Shown: positions 25,361-33,179 of the stretch, one piece after another | Numbering within the stretch: position 1 is the first letter of the stretch | Layout: every line of letters starts with the position of its first letter | Assembly: GCF_947495735.1 (NCBI RefSeq) | Contig: NZ_CANMAA010000017.1 | Span: 1-64,000 of the forward strand | Length of the DNA stretch: 64,000 bases | Source of the DNA: an uncultured Pseudokineococcus sp. | GTDB lineage: Bacteria; Actinomycetota; Actinomycetes; Actinomycetales; Quadrisphaeraceae | Reading direction: 5' to 3' | Translations under genes and position numbers: made by a program | Notes under the pieces: model-generated | Database searches by the model: none | What the model saw: only the letters and a program-made list of their open reading frames with translations | What the model was told of the DNA's origin: nothing

Positions 25361-27196
25361 TCAGCGGGCGACCACGGTCCTGGTGGGGCTGGTGGCGGTG
25401 AGGTGGTCGCTGTCGGCGGAGCTGACCACGCGGTAGGTCTTGGTGCCGCGGGAGGTGGGCTTGACGGTGAAGGTGTAGCCGCCGCGGGAGCTGAGGGTGG
25501 TGGTCGCCAGCGGCGTCCACGTACCGTTGACCAGCTGCTGGCGCGTGACCTGCTGGCCGGGGTGGGCGGGGGTGACCGCGCCGGTGAGGGTGACGCTGCC
25601 GCCGAGGCGGACGCTGGCGCCCGAGAAGGCGGCCGTCACCGTGGGCGCCACGTCCACCCGGGCCTCACGCCCCGAGGCGGTGTGCGTCCCGTCCTCGCGG
25701 AAGCGCACGGCGTAGTCGACGCTCGTGGTTGGGGTGTGGGTGCCGGAGTAGGTGCCGTCGGCGGCGGTGGTGCGGGTGCTGAGCAGGGCGTAGGTGCTGG
25801 CGCCGCGCTTGCGCACGTAGACCTGCACCGGCTTGCCGGCCACGGGCGCGCCCGTGGCGGTGGTGAGCTTGCCGCTGAGGGTGGTCGCCGCGCCGTAGGA
25901 CAGGGTGGACGGGCTGGCGGCCAGCGTGAGCGTCGTCGCGGTCTTGACCACCGGCGCCGGGGGCGGGGTGGTGGCAGCGGCCATCCGCGCCGCGACCGCC
26001 TCGCGCAGCGTGGGCAGCAGCGGGTAGGCGTAGTTGCCTGGGCAGCTCTTGGTCGAGTAGTCGCGGTGCCCGGAGATCACCGACTTGGTCACGAGGGCAC
26101 CGCGGGGGTAGGTGGTCGCCGACCCGCCGGCCGAGGTGTACGTCGTGCTGGCACGGGGGCTGAGGCCGTAGAGGCTGAGCTTCCACGCGAAGACCTTCTC
26201 CACGGTGGTGAGCATCGCCGCGGTCGGGGCGACCAGGTCCTGGTTGCCCATCATGGAGACACCGAAGGTGGCGGTGTTGAACCCGCCGGTGTGCGCGCCG
26301 ACGACGGCCTTGTCGACGCCGCCGAAACGGCCCTCGAACAGGGTCCCGTACTTGTCGACGACGAAGTTGTAGCCGAGGTCGCACCACCCCAGGGACTGGG
26401 TGTGGTAGGCGTACATCGAGCGCATGATCGCCGGGCTCTGCGCTGCGGTGTAGCTGTTGCCGGTGGCGGTGGTGTGCAGGATGCCGCCCTTGATCGTCGA
26501 GGCGACGGTGGGCGTGCACGAGCGCAGCCGCTCGTCGGCGCCCCACCCGGCCCGCGTGACGTACGCGGGCGCCGCCGCGATCGGCGCAGCAGCTGCGGCC
26601 GTGCGCACCGTGCCGGTCGACGCCCGCCCGGCGCTCGAGGCGTCCGCCGGTGAGGTCCCCGGGTCGATGAGCTCGACCTTCAGCTGCCGGGGCCGCGCGC
26701 TGGTCGCGTCGACCCGTACCTGCACCCCGTCGCTGGGTCCCACGTACAGCGGGTCAGACCCGGCGCGCCGGGCGCCGCTGCCGGTCGCGTCGCCGTCGGG
26801 GGAGGAGTTCGCCTGGACCTCGACCTCGGCCCACCCGCCCCAGCGGCCGCCGCTGCGGGTGCGCACCTGCACCGCGACGGTCTCGAGGGCCGGGTCGGGC
26901 GCCCACGTCACCCCCACCGCGGAGAACGGGGACGTGCTGAGCCGGCCGGTCGCCGCCACCGGGCGCAGGGCCGCGGTCGCCGTCACCCGCCCACCGCCCG
27001 GTGCCGCCATCTCCTCCAGCGCCGGTGCCGAGGACTGCGCGAGGGCGGCCGTGTCGACCCCGGTCAGCGGCAGGGCCCGCACGCTGGGCGTGACCGGCTG
27101 CGGCTGCGCAGTCGCAGCGTCGGCGCCTACCATCGGCAGCACCAGGAGCGTCGAGCTTAACGCCGACAGGGCAAGGATCGTGGTGGCTCGACGCAT
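25361..27196 (-). CDS. Secreted N-acetylmuramoyl-L-alanine amidase (PGRP-type) with Ig-like repeats
   Basis: A 611-residue exported enzyme. Signal peptide (ILALSALSSTLLVLPMVGADAA); residues about 80-190 a beta-rich domain (FSAVGVTWAPDPAL); then a PGRP/amidase_2 domain. Zinc and substrate motifs are GGILHTTATGNSY, YNFVVDKYGTLFEGR and ISGHRDYSTKSCPG. The last 190 residues hold two Ig-like repeats (TLAASPSTLSYGAATTLSG; RLGGSVTLTGAV). It cleaves the stem peptide from muramic acid in the wall, for remodelling or lysis of competitors. ATG 27196 follows GAGGAG. It is monocistronic and divergent from the methyltransferase-ZIP pair. Confidence 0.9.
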   Translation of the reverse strand: MRRATTILALSALSSTLLVLPMVGADAATAQPQPVTPSVRALPLTGVDTAALAQSSAPALEEMAAPGGGRVTATAALRPVAATGRLSTSPFSAVGVTWAPDPALETVAVQVRTRSGGRWGGWAEVEVQANSSPDGDATGSGARRAGSDPLYVGPSDGVQVRVDATSARPRQLKVELIDPGTSPADASSAGRASTGTVRTAAAAAPIAAAPAYVTRAGWGADERLRSCTPTVASTIKGGILHTTATGNSYTAAQSPAIMRSMYAYHTQSLGWCDLGYNFVVDKYGTLFEGRFGGVDKAVVGAHTGGFNTATFGVSMMGNQDLVAPTAAMLTTVEKVFAWKLSLYGLSPRASTTYTSAGGSATTYPRGALVTKSVISGHRDYSTKSCPGNYAYPLLPTLREAVAARMAAATTPPPAPVVKTATTLTLAASPSTLSYGAATTLSGKLTTATGAPVAGKPVQVYVRKRGASTYALLSTRTTAADGTYSGTHTPTTSVDYAVRFREDGTHTASGREARVDVAPTVTAAFSGASVRLGGSVTLTGAVTPAHPGQQVTRQQLVNGTWTPLATTTLSSRGGYTFTVKPTSRGTKTYRVVSSADSDHLTATSPTRTVVAR

Positions 27197-27329
27197 GCGC
27201 GTGCTCCTCAGGACGGGACGGACCTCGAGGACCTCCTCGGCGCTCCACCACCACTCCTTGAGTTCGCCTTCCCCTCTCGGCTCTGAGCCGGCGAGGGGCT
27301 CCCGGTCCCGTCCCCGGCCGGTCACCCCC

Positions 27330-27914
27330 GTGGCCCTGGGCGCAGCTCCCGTGCTGGCCAGCGTCCCGGTCCTGCTGTCCCGGATGCGCCGGGACCTCCA
27401 GCGCGAGGGGCGCCTGCGCACCGGCACCGCCGCGTGGATGTGGGCCGACTACGGCGCCTACACCGCCCTGGTCGCCATCACCCTGACCACCCGACCTTTC
27501 GGCGCGCCCTTGCCGCTGCCGGTGCGCGCGGCGGCCGTGGCGTTGACCGGCGCCGGGAGCCTGCTGGTCCTGGCCGGCGCCCGGCGCTTCGCCGGGCCGG
27601 CGCAGCTGAGCGGTACCGCGGCCGGGACCCTGGTCACCGGCGGGGCCTACCGCTGCAGCCGCAACCCCCAGTACACCGGCCTGCTCGCCGCGCTGGCCGG
27701 CGCAGCCATCACCCGCCGCTCCCCTACTGCCCTGGCCCTGGTCGGTGGGCTCGCCGTCGTCTACGCGGCGTGGGTGCCGGCCGAAGAGGCCCACCTCGCC
27801 CGGCACTTCGGGCGGCCCTACGTCCGGTACCGCGACGCGACCCCGCGCTGGGTCGGCCTGCGGGCCCCGGCCGAGGTGGCCGGTCCTACCCGACCCAGCG
27901 GCGAGCAGGCGTGA
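27330..27914 (+). CDS. ICMT/PEMT-type membrane methyltransferase
   Basis: About 194 residues with four hydrophobic segments and the isoprenylcysteine-methyltransferase-like signature TGGAYRCSRNPQYTGLL, plus VPAEEAHLARHFGRPYVRY near the end, the RNPxY and ExxL blocks of the family. Bacterial members are poorly characterised; lipid or small-molecule methylation is possible. GTG 27330 is a guess among in-frame GTGs; no strong ribosome binding site is visible. The stop overlaps the ZIP transporter start, so the two are co-expressed. Confidence 0.75.
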   Translation: MALGAAPVLASVPVLLSRMRRDLQREGRLRTGTAAWMWADYGAYTALVAITLTTRPFGAPLPLPVRAAAVALTGAGSLLVLAGARRFAGPAQLSGTAAGTLVTGGAYRCSRNPQYTGLLAALAGAAITRRSPTALALVGGLAVVYAAWVPAEEAHLARHFGRPYVRYRDATPRWVGLRAPAEVAGPTRPSGEQA

Positions 27915-28648
27915 TGGAGGGCTTCACCCTCGTCCTGGCCCTGGCAGCGCTACCGGCGGCCGGCAACTTCCTCGGCGCCCTGGCCTCGGAGGTCACCGAG
28001 GTCTCCGAACGCGTCCTGAGCCTGGCCCTGCATCTGGCCGCCGGCATCGTCCTGGCCGTCGTCGGCCTGGAGCTGATGCCCCAGGCGCTGCAAGCCACCC
28101 CGCCATGGGTGCCGATCCTCGCGTTCGTCGGCGGCGGAGCCTTCTTCCTGGGCGTCGAACGCCTTCTCGACTACGTCAAGAACCGCATGGGCGGCGGACA
28201 GGGAGCCACCGGCCCCCTCGCGATCTTCACCGGGGTCTCCCTGGACCTGTTCAGCGACGGCGTCATGATCGGCACCGCGACCCTGCTCAACCCTTCCCTG
28301 GGTCTGCTGCTCGCGCTGGGACAAGTCCCCGCCGACATCCCCGAAGGCTTCGCCGCCATCGCGACCCTGCGCCGCGCCGGCATCGCCCGCCGCACCCGGG
28401 TCCTGATGGCGCTCAGCTTCACCGCCCCCGTGCTCCTCGGCGCCGCCCTCGGCTACTTCGCACTACGCCAGGCACCGGAGGTCCTCACCCTGTCCGTGCT
28501 CGCCCTCACCGGTGGCGCACTGACCAGCGTGGTCGTCGAAGAGATGATCGAAGAAGCCCACCAGGGACAGACCAGCCGCCTGGGCCCCATCGCCCTGACC
28601 GCCGGGTTCGCCCTGTTCGCGCTCATCTCCGTCTACCTCGACACCTGA
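27914..28648 (+). CDS. ZIP-family divalent metal transporter
   Basis: A 244-residue membrane protein with about eight helices. Helix 2 has HLAAGIVLAVVGLELMPQAL and a later one GQVPADIPEGFAAIA, corresponding to the ZIP metal-binding helices (H/E-rich; here D-I-P-E-G in the fifth). VVEEMIEEAHQG near the C-terminus corresponds to another conserved block. ZIP proteins usually import Zn or Fe; bacterial relatives are less certain. ATG 27914 overlaps the methyltransferase stop. It is convergent with the Nramp gene. Confidence 0.82.
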   Translation: MEGFTLVLALAALPAAGNFLGALASEVTEVSERVLSLALHLAAGIVLAVVGLELMPQALQATPPWVPILAFVGGGAFFLGVERLLDYVKNRMGGGQGATGPLAIFTGVSLDLFSDGVMIGTATLLNPSLGLLLALGQVPADIPEGFAAIATLRRAGIARRTRVLMALSFTAPVLLGAALGYFALRQAPEVLTLSVLALTGGALTSVVVEEMIEEAHQGQTSRLGPIALTAGFALFALISVYLDT

Positions 28649-28682
28649 GGGCGGGCACACCCACCGGGGCGGCGGCCCACCC

Positions 28683-28715
28683 GCCGTGCTGCCTGCCGGG
28701 CCCCGGCGGCACGGC
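28683..28715. terminator. Hairpin between convergent ZIP and Nramp genes
   Basis: Arms 28683-28693 and 28705-28715 pair over 11 bp with one G-U wobble (CCGTGCTGCC / GGCGGCACGG) around an 11-nt loop, just after the ZIP gene and at the 3' end of the leftward Nramp gene. Probably bidirectional. Confidence 0.55.
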
Positions 28716-28721
28716 TCAGGC

Positions 28722-29972
28722 TCAGGCCGCCCCGGTCACCACCAGCACCACCAGCACCACGTTGAGGGCGATGACGAGGGCGACAGCGAGCCGGGCGGTC
28801 CACCGGGTCACCGGCCCGCTGGTGTGCTCACCCATCAGCGACCGGTCCCCGGTCAGGCGCACGAGCGGTACCAGCGCGAAAGGGATCCCGAAGCTCAGCA
28901 CCACCTGGCTCAGGACCAGCGCCCAGGTCGGGTCGACCCCGGCGCCCACCACGACGAGCGCGGGGACCAGGGTCAGGAGCCGGCGCAGCAGCATCGGCAC
29001 CCGTACGTGCAGCAGCCCGGCCATGATCGCAGCACCCGCGTAGGCGCCGACCGACGTCGAGGCCAGACCAGAGGCCAGCAGCCCGACGGCGAACAGCAGC
29101 CCGACCCCTAGCCCCAGCTCGCTCACGACCGCGGCGTGCGCCCCCGCGAGCGTGTCGGTACCCGCGGCGCCGCGCAGGGACGAGGCGGCCAGCAGCAGCA
29201 TCGCGATGTTGACCACACCGGCCAGCACGAGCGCTGTGACCACGTCCAGGCGGGTCGCTGCCAGGACGGCATGGCGGCGGCTCGGGTCCACGACGCCGTG
29301 GTGATCGCGCGCCAGGGCCGAGTGCAGGTAGATCGCATGCGGCATCACCGTCGCCCCGAGCATCGAGGCGGCCAGCAGCACCGTCTCGGCTCCGGCGAAG
29401 CGAGGAACGAGGCCGGCGGCCGCAGCGGCCGGGTCGGGTGGGGCCACGACCAAGCCGGACAGGAAGCCGGCTGCGATGACCACGAGCAGGAAGATCACCG
29501 CCGCCTCGAACCGGCGGATCCCGCGCCGGCTGTGCAGGGCCAGCAGCAGCAACGACGCAGCACCGGTGATGAGCGCACCGACCAGCAACGGCGTGCCGAA
29601 GAGCAGCTGGAGCGCGACAGCGCCCCCGATCACCTCGGCGAGGTCGGTCGCCGCGGCGACAAGCTCGGCCTGCGCCCAGTAGGCGTACCGCGCACGCCGG
29701 CCCAGCCGCTGCCCGAGCAGCTCAGGCAGCGTCCGCCCCGTGACGACACCGAGCTTGGCCGACAGGAACTGCACCAGCACGGCCATGGCGTTGGCCAGGA
29801 CCAGCACCCACAGCAGCAGGTAGCCGTACCGGGCGCCCGCGGTGAGGTTGGCCGCGACGTTGCCCGGATCGACGTAAGCGACCGCAGCCACGAACGCCGG
29901 ACCGAGCATCCCCACCAGCGACTGGCGCGGAAGCTCCGGCGCCACCCTCGACGCAGGAGCGGGATGCGGCAC
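28722..29972 (-). CDS. mntH: Nramp-family Mn/Fe transporter
   Basis: A 416-residue proton-coupled divalent metal importer with 11 predicted helices. Helix 1 contains VAYVDPGNVAANL (DPGN) and helix 6 contains LGATVMPHAIYLHSAL (MPH), the metal-binding residues of Nramp transporters; both signatures are intact. Substrate expected Mn(II), possibly Fe(II) or Cd(II). ATG 29972 starts MPHPAPASR. No MntR or Fur operator was recognised upstream; instead a six-copy 16-bp tandem repeat lies 30-130 bp upstream, between it and lspA. Confidence 0.92.
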   Translation of the reverse strand: MPHPAPASRVAPELPRQSLVGMLGPAFVAAVAYVDPGNVAANLTAGARYGYLLLWVLVLANAMAVLVQFLSAKLGVVTGRTLPELLGQRLGRRARYAYWAQAELVAAATDLAEVIGGAVALQLLFGTPLLVGALITGAASLLLLALHSRRGIRRFEAAVIFLLVVIAAGFLSGLVVAPPDPAAAAAGLVPRFAGAETVLLAASMLGATVMPHAIYLHSALARDHHGVVDPSRRHAVLAATRLDVVTALVLAGVVNIAMLLLAASSLRGAAGTDTLAGAHAAVVSELGLGVGLLFAVGLLASGLASTSVGAYAGAAIMAGLLHVRVPMLLRRLLTLVPALVVVGAGVDPTWALVLSQVVLSFGIPFALVPLVRLTGDRSLMGEHTSGPVTRWTARLAVALVIALNVVLVVLVVTGAA

Positions 29973-30004
29973 GACTCAGACCGTCCCACAGCGCGGCTGC
30001 CCAG

Positions 30005-30100
30005 GCCTGAGCCGGGCAGGGCCTGAGCCGGGCAAGGTCTGAGCCGGGCAAGGTCTGAGCCGGGCAAGGTCTGAGCCGGGCAGGGTCTGAGCCGGGCAGT
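30005..30100. repeat. Six tandem copies of a 16-bp repeat
   Basis: Six head-to-tail units of G(T/C)CTGAGCCGGGCARK occupy 30005-30100 exactly (units start at 30005, 30021, 30037, 30053, 30069 and 30085). They differ only at position 2 and at the last two bases. They lie between the end of lspA and the start of mntH, both leftward genes. Unit length is not a multiple of 3 and no gene crosses them. There are no spacers, so this is not CRISPR. Confidence 0.95.
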
Positions 30101-30133
30101 GCGTTCCCAGCGAGCCGGACCTGCCCGCTGGCC

Positions 30134-30661
30134 TCAGCCGTCTCCCGTCCTGGCCCCCTCCCCCGTCGGGCGGCGCGGCTGGCGCAGCTCGGTGAGCACC
30201 AGCAGGGCGGCGCCGGTGACGATCGCGGCGTCGGCGAGGTTGAACGTCGGGAACCACCCGCTGTGCAGGTAGTCGGTGACGACGCCGTCAGCCGCACGGT
30301 CGACGAGGTTCGCAAGAGCACCACCAAGGACCAGGGTCAGGGCAGCCAGCCTCACGCCGGAGCCGGTGACGGCGGTGCGCCAGACCAGCACGCTCACCAC
30401 AGCGGTGACGGTCGCCGTCACGGCCAGCACCAGCCACGCCGGTGCACCGGCGCCCACCGAGAAGGCGACCCCGGAGTTGTACGCCAACCGCAGGTCCACC
30501 ACGCCCAGACCGATCACCGTGTCCTGCAGCACGTCAACGGCCCACGCCTTGGCGCCGAGGTCGGTGGCCGTGACCAGGACGACGCCCACGCCTGCTGCCA
30601 GGCGTCGCCGTGCCGGGGACACCGGCGTGGGCCTGCGCCGTGGTGCGGACGTGGAGATCAC
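30134..30661 (-). CDS. lspA: Prolipoprotein signal peptidase II
   Basis: A 175-residue four-helix membrane protease that removes signal peptides from diacylated lipoproteins. Catalytic aspartates sit in GALANLVDRAADGVVTDYLH and PTFNLADAAIV, and the substrate-contact block RLAYNSGVAFS is present. Its start overlaps the stop of the SPC-type ATPase (ATGA), so it is the last gene of a cmtR-ATPase-lspA operon. lspA within Cd/Pb/Zn resistance operons is known from other bacteria. Whether it is the housekeeping copy cannot be told. Confidence 0.92.
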   Translation of the reverse strand: MISTSAPRRRPTPVSPARRRLAAGVGVVLVTATDLGAKAWAVDVLQDTVIGLGVVDLRLAYNSGVAFSVGAGAPAWLVLAVTATVTAVVSVLVWRTAVTGSGVRLAALTLVLGGALANLVDRAADGVVTDYLHSGWFPTFNLADAAIVTGAALLVLTELRQPRRPTGEGARTGDG

Positions 30662-32625
30662 CGGTCGGCCATCGCTGCGCGTTCCAGCGCCGGGGTCACG
30701 GCTGGGTCCTCGGCCGTCAGGAGGGGGCGGGCCTGGCCGGCGCGGACGCCGTTGGCGATCACGAGGACCTCGGCGACCTCGTGCACGAGGACGACCGCGG
30801 CCAGGCCCAGGACACCGAGCAGGGCCAAAGGCATGAGCACGACGACGATCGCCAGTGACAGTCCGACGTTCTGCAGCATGATGCGTCGGGCCCTGCGGGC
30901 GTGGGTGAACGCCTGGGGCAGGTGACGCAGGTCTTCGCCCATGAGCGCGACGTCGGCCGTCTCGATCGCGACGTCGGTGCCCATCGCGCCCATCGCGATG
31001 CCCACGTCCGCAGTCGCCAAGGCGGGCGCGTCGTTGACGCCGTCGCCGACCATGGCGGTGCGGCGCCGGTTCCGCAGCCGGGCGACCAGGGCGGCCTTGT
31101 CCTGCGGACGTAGGTCGGCGTGCACGTCCTCGATGCCGACCTCGCGGGCCAAGGCGGTGGCGGTCAGGGTGTTGTCACCGGTGAGCAGGGCGACGTGGTA
31201 CCCCTCGCGGCGCAGCTGTGCGACGACGTCGGCGGCCTCGGCCCGCAGCTCATCGCGCACCGCGACCGCTCCCAGCAGCGCGCCGTCCTGCTCGATCAGG
31301 ACCGCGGTGGCGCCGGCCTGCTGCATCCGCTCCACCTCCCCCGCCAGTGACCCGGTCTGGACCCAGCCGGGCCGGCCCAGCCGTACGAGCCGACCTTCGA
31401 GGGTTCCGGTGAGCCCGGCGCCCGGCACGGCTTCCACGTCCTGCGCCGAGGGGGCTGCGGGCGCCGCAGCCAGGATCGCCCTGGCCAAGGGGTGCTCGCT
31501 GCGGGCCTCCAGAGCGGCGGCCACGCGCAGGACGTCCTCCTCGGTGCGCCCGGGGACGGGGACGACGGCCACCACGGCGGGGGAGTTCCGGGTCAGGGTC
31601 CCGGTCTTGTCCAGGGCGACCCCGCGGATCGCGCCGAGGGCCTCCACCGCTGCGCCGCCCTTGATGAGCACGCCCTGCTTGGACGCAGCACCGACGGCGG
31701 CGACCACGGACACCGGGACGGAGATGGCCAGGGCGCACGGGGAGGCAGCGACCAGCACGACCAGCGCCCGCTCGACCCATGTGCCCGGGTCCCCCAGCAG
31801 GCTGCCGGCGACCGCGATGAGGGTCGCGGCGATCATCACGCCAGGGACCATCGGCTTGGCGATCCGGTCCGCCAGGCGCTGCGCCTCGCCCTTGCGGGAC
31901 TGCTCGGCCTCCACGATCCGCACGATCCGCGCCAAGGAGTTGTCCTCGGCCGTGGCGGTCACCTCGACCTCCAGGACGCCCGAGCCGTTGATCGAGCCCG
32001 CGTAGACGCTGTGCTCGGGACCAGCCTCCACGGGCACCGACTCACCGGTGATGGCCGAGACGTCCAGTGCGGTGCGGCCGGCGCGGATGACCCCGTCGGT
32101 GGCGACCCGTTCTCCCGGCTTGACGATCATCAGGTCCCCGAGCCGCACCTCCTCAGGAGCCACCGTCGTCTCCACACCACCGCGAAGAACCGTCGCCGTG
32201 GCGGGGACGAGGTCGAGCAGCGCCCGCAGGCCGCGGCGGGTGCGGGCCAGGGAGTACTCCTCCAGGCCCTCGCTGACGGAGAACAAGAACGCCAGGGCGG
32301 CGGCCTCGGCGACCTCGCCCAGCAGCACCGCGCCGATCGCGGCGATCGTCATCAGCGTCCCGACGCCGATCTTGCCCCCGGCCAGTCGCCGCAGCGTGCT
32401 CGGGACGAACGTCCACGCCCCGACCAGCAGCGCCACCCAGCTCAGCACCGTCGCGGTCGCTGACCTGTCCATCGACCCCGCGACCAACGACGCGAGAAGC
32501 AGCACGCCGGCGACGGCCGCGAAGCGGAGCTCGCTGACCTGCCACAGTCGTTCGGCCTCATGGTCCTCGACGTCCTTGCCCGCCGGGGTGGTCTCGTCGT
32601 CGCCGCAGCCGCAGGCGTCGCTCAT
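30658..32625 (-). CDS. Heavy-metal P1B-type ATPase with SPC motif (Cd/Zn/Co/Pb)
   Basis: A 655-residue P-type ATPase without HMA domain; it starts MSDACGCGDDE, a short Cys/His-poor tail that may bind metal. Order of motifs: ITGESVPVE about 192-200, AASPCALAIS about 293-302, DKTGTLT about 339, [19 protein letters not shown], and VLVHEVAEVLVIANGVR in the last helices. Ser-Pro-Cys instead of Cys-Pro-Cys plus a His-Glu in the final helix is characteristic of P1B-4 exporters (Co, Zn, Cd, Fe). The preceding gene is a CmtR-type Cd/Pb sensor with ATGA overlap; lspA follows with another overlap. Cd or Pb efflux is my inference. Confidence 0.9.
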   Translation of the reverse strand: MSDACGCGDDETTPAGKDVEDHEAERLWQVSELRFAAVAGVLLLASLVAGSMDRSATATVLSWVALLVGAWTFVPSTLRRLAGGKIGVGTLMTIAAIGAVLLGEVAEAAALAFLFSVSEGLEEYSLARTRRGLRALLDLVPATATVLRGGVETTVAPEEVRLGDLMIVKPGERVATDGVIRAGRTALDVSAITGESVPVEAGPEHSVYAGSINGSGVLEVEVTATAEDNSLARIVRIVEAEQSRKGEAQRLADRIAKPMVPGVMIAATLIAVAGSLLGDPGTWVERALVVLVAASPCALAISVPVSVVAAVGAASKQGVLIKGGAAVEALGAIRGVALDKTGTLTRNSPAVVAVVPVPGRTEEDVLRVAAALEARSEHPLARAILAAAPAAPSAQDVEAVPGAGLTGTLEGRLVRLGRPGWVQTGSLAGEVERMQQAGATAVLIEQDGALLGAVAVRDELRAEAADVVAQLRREGYHVALLTGDNTLTATALAREVGIEDVHADLRPQDKAALVARLRNRRRTAMVGDGVNDAPALATADVGIAMGAMGTDVAIETADVALMGEDLRHLPQAFTHARRARRIMLQNVGLSLAIVVVLMPLALLGVLGLAAVVLVHEVAEVLVIANGVRAGQARPLLTAEDPAVTPALERAAMADR

Positions 32626-33014
32626 CGGGCGCTCTCCTGCGTCGTGGTGGGGTCAGCAGCGGCGGTCGTCGCGTACGCGGGGCACAGGGTCACGGCGTAC
32701 CCGGTCGCCGTCAGCAGGTCCTCGGCCGCAGCGAGCAGGTCCATCAGCTCGGGGCGGGTCAGGTGGTAGACCGAGGCGCGCCCCTGGGCGCGGTAGTCCA
32801 CCAGCCCGCACTCCCGCAGACAGGCCAGGTGCGAGGACACGGTGGACTGGCCCAGACCCAGCTCGGTGCACAGGTCGACCACCCGCGCTTCACCGCTTGC
32901 CAGGCGGCGGACCAGCGCAAGGCGCGTCGGGTCGGCCAGCCCTCGGAACAACGCGCCAGCGGGCGCCAACCGAGCCCGCCCACTGGCATCGACATCTCTC
33001 GCGATCATCGTCAT
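32622..33014 (-). CDS. ArsR-family metalloregulator, CmtR type (second copy)
   Basis: A 130-residue repressor with the CmtR ligand pattern: ACLRECGLV (Cys-x3-Cys in the DNA-binding helix) and TLCPAYATT near the C-terminus. It is clearly homologous to the regulator at 803-1291 but lacks its long tail. ATG 33014 lies 6 nt behind TAGCAT on the minus strand, giving a leaderless transcript. It overlaps the ATPase start by ATGA. It is probably an autoregulated Cd/Pb sensor for the ATPase-lspA operon. Confidence 0.88.
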   Translation of the reverse strand: MTMIARDVDASGRARLAPAGALFRGLADPTRLALVRRLASGEARVVDLCTELGLGQSTVSSHLACLRECGLVDYRAQGRASVYHLTRPELMDLLAAAEDLLTATGYAVTLCPAYATTAAADPTTTQESAR

Positions 33015-33030
33015 TGCTCGATGCTAGCGC
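33015..33030 (-). promoter_or_regulatory. Leaderless -10 region of the second cmtR-like gene
   Basis: On the minus strand GCGCTAGCATCG (33019-33030) matches the element at 787-798 in 11 of 12 bases; its TAGCAT is the -10 box, 6 nt from ATG 33014. The matching sequence and spacing suggest the two regulators could share an operator. Confidence 0.55.
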
Positions 33031-33120
33031 CCAGAGCGCATGCGGGGTCTCGCGGACCCACCGTTGGGTCCGGCTACGGGCAGGCGCCAGCCAGCGGACC
33101 ACGTCGGGCGCGGGGCTGGG

Positions 33121-33176
33121 TGCTCAAGGCTGGGTGCTCGGGGACGGGTGCTCGGGGACGGGTGCTCGGGGACGGG
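33121..33176. repeat. Four tandem copies of a 14-bp repeat
   Basis: TGCTCGGGGACGGG occurs three times exactly (33135-33176), preceded by a diverged copy TGCTCAAGGCTGGG (33121-33134). The last copy touches the 3' end of ccsB. There is no obvious dyad. It may be replication slippage near the gene end. Confidence 0.9.
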
Positions 33177-33179
33177 TGC

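Noticed and set aside
30005-30100. CRISPR array
   Set aside because: Repeats are contiguous 16-mers with no spacers and there are no cas genes.
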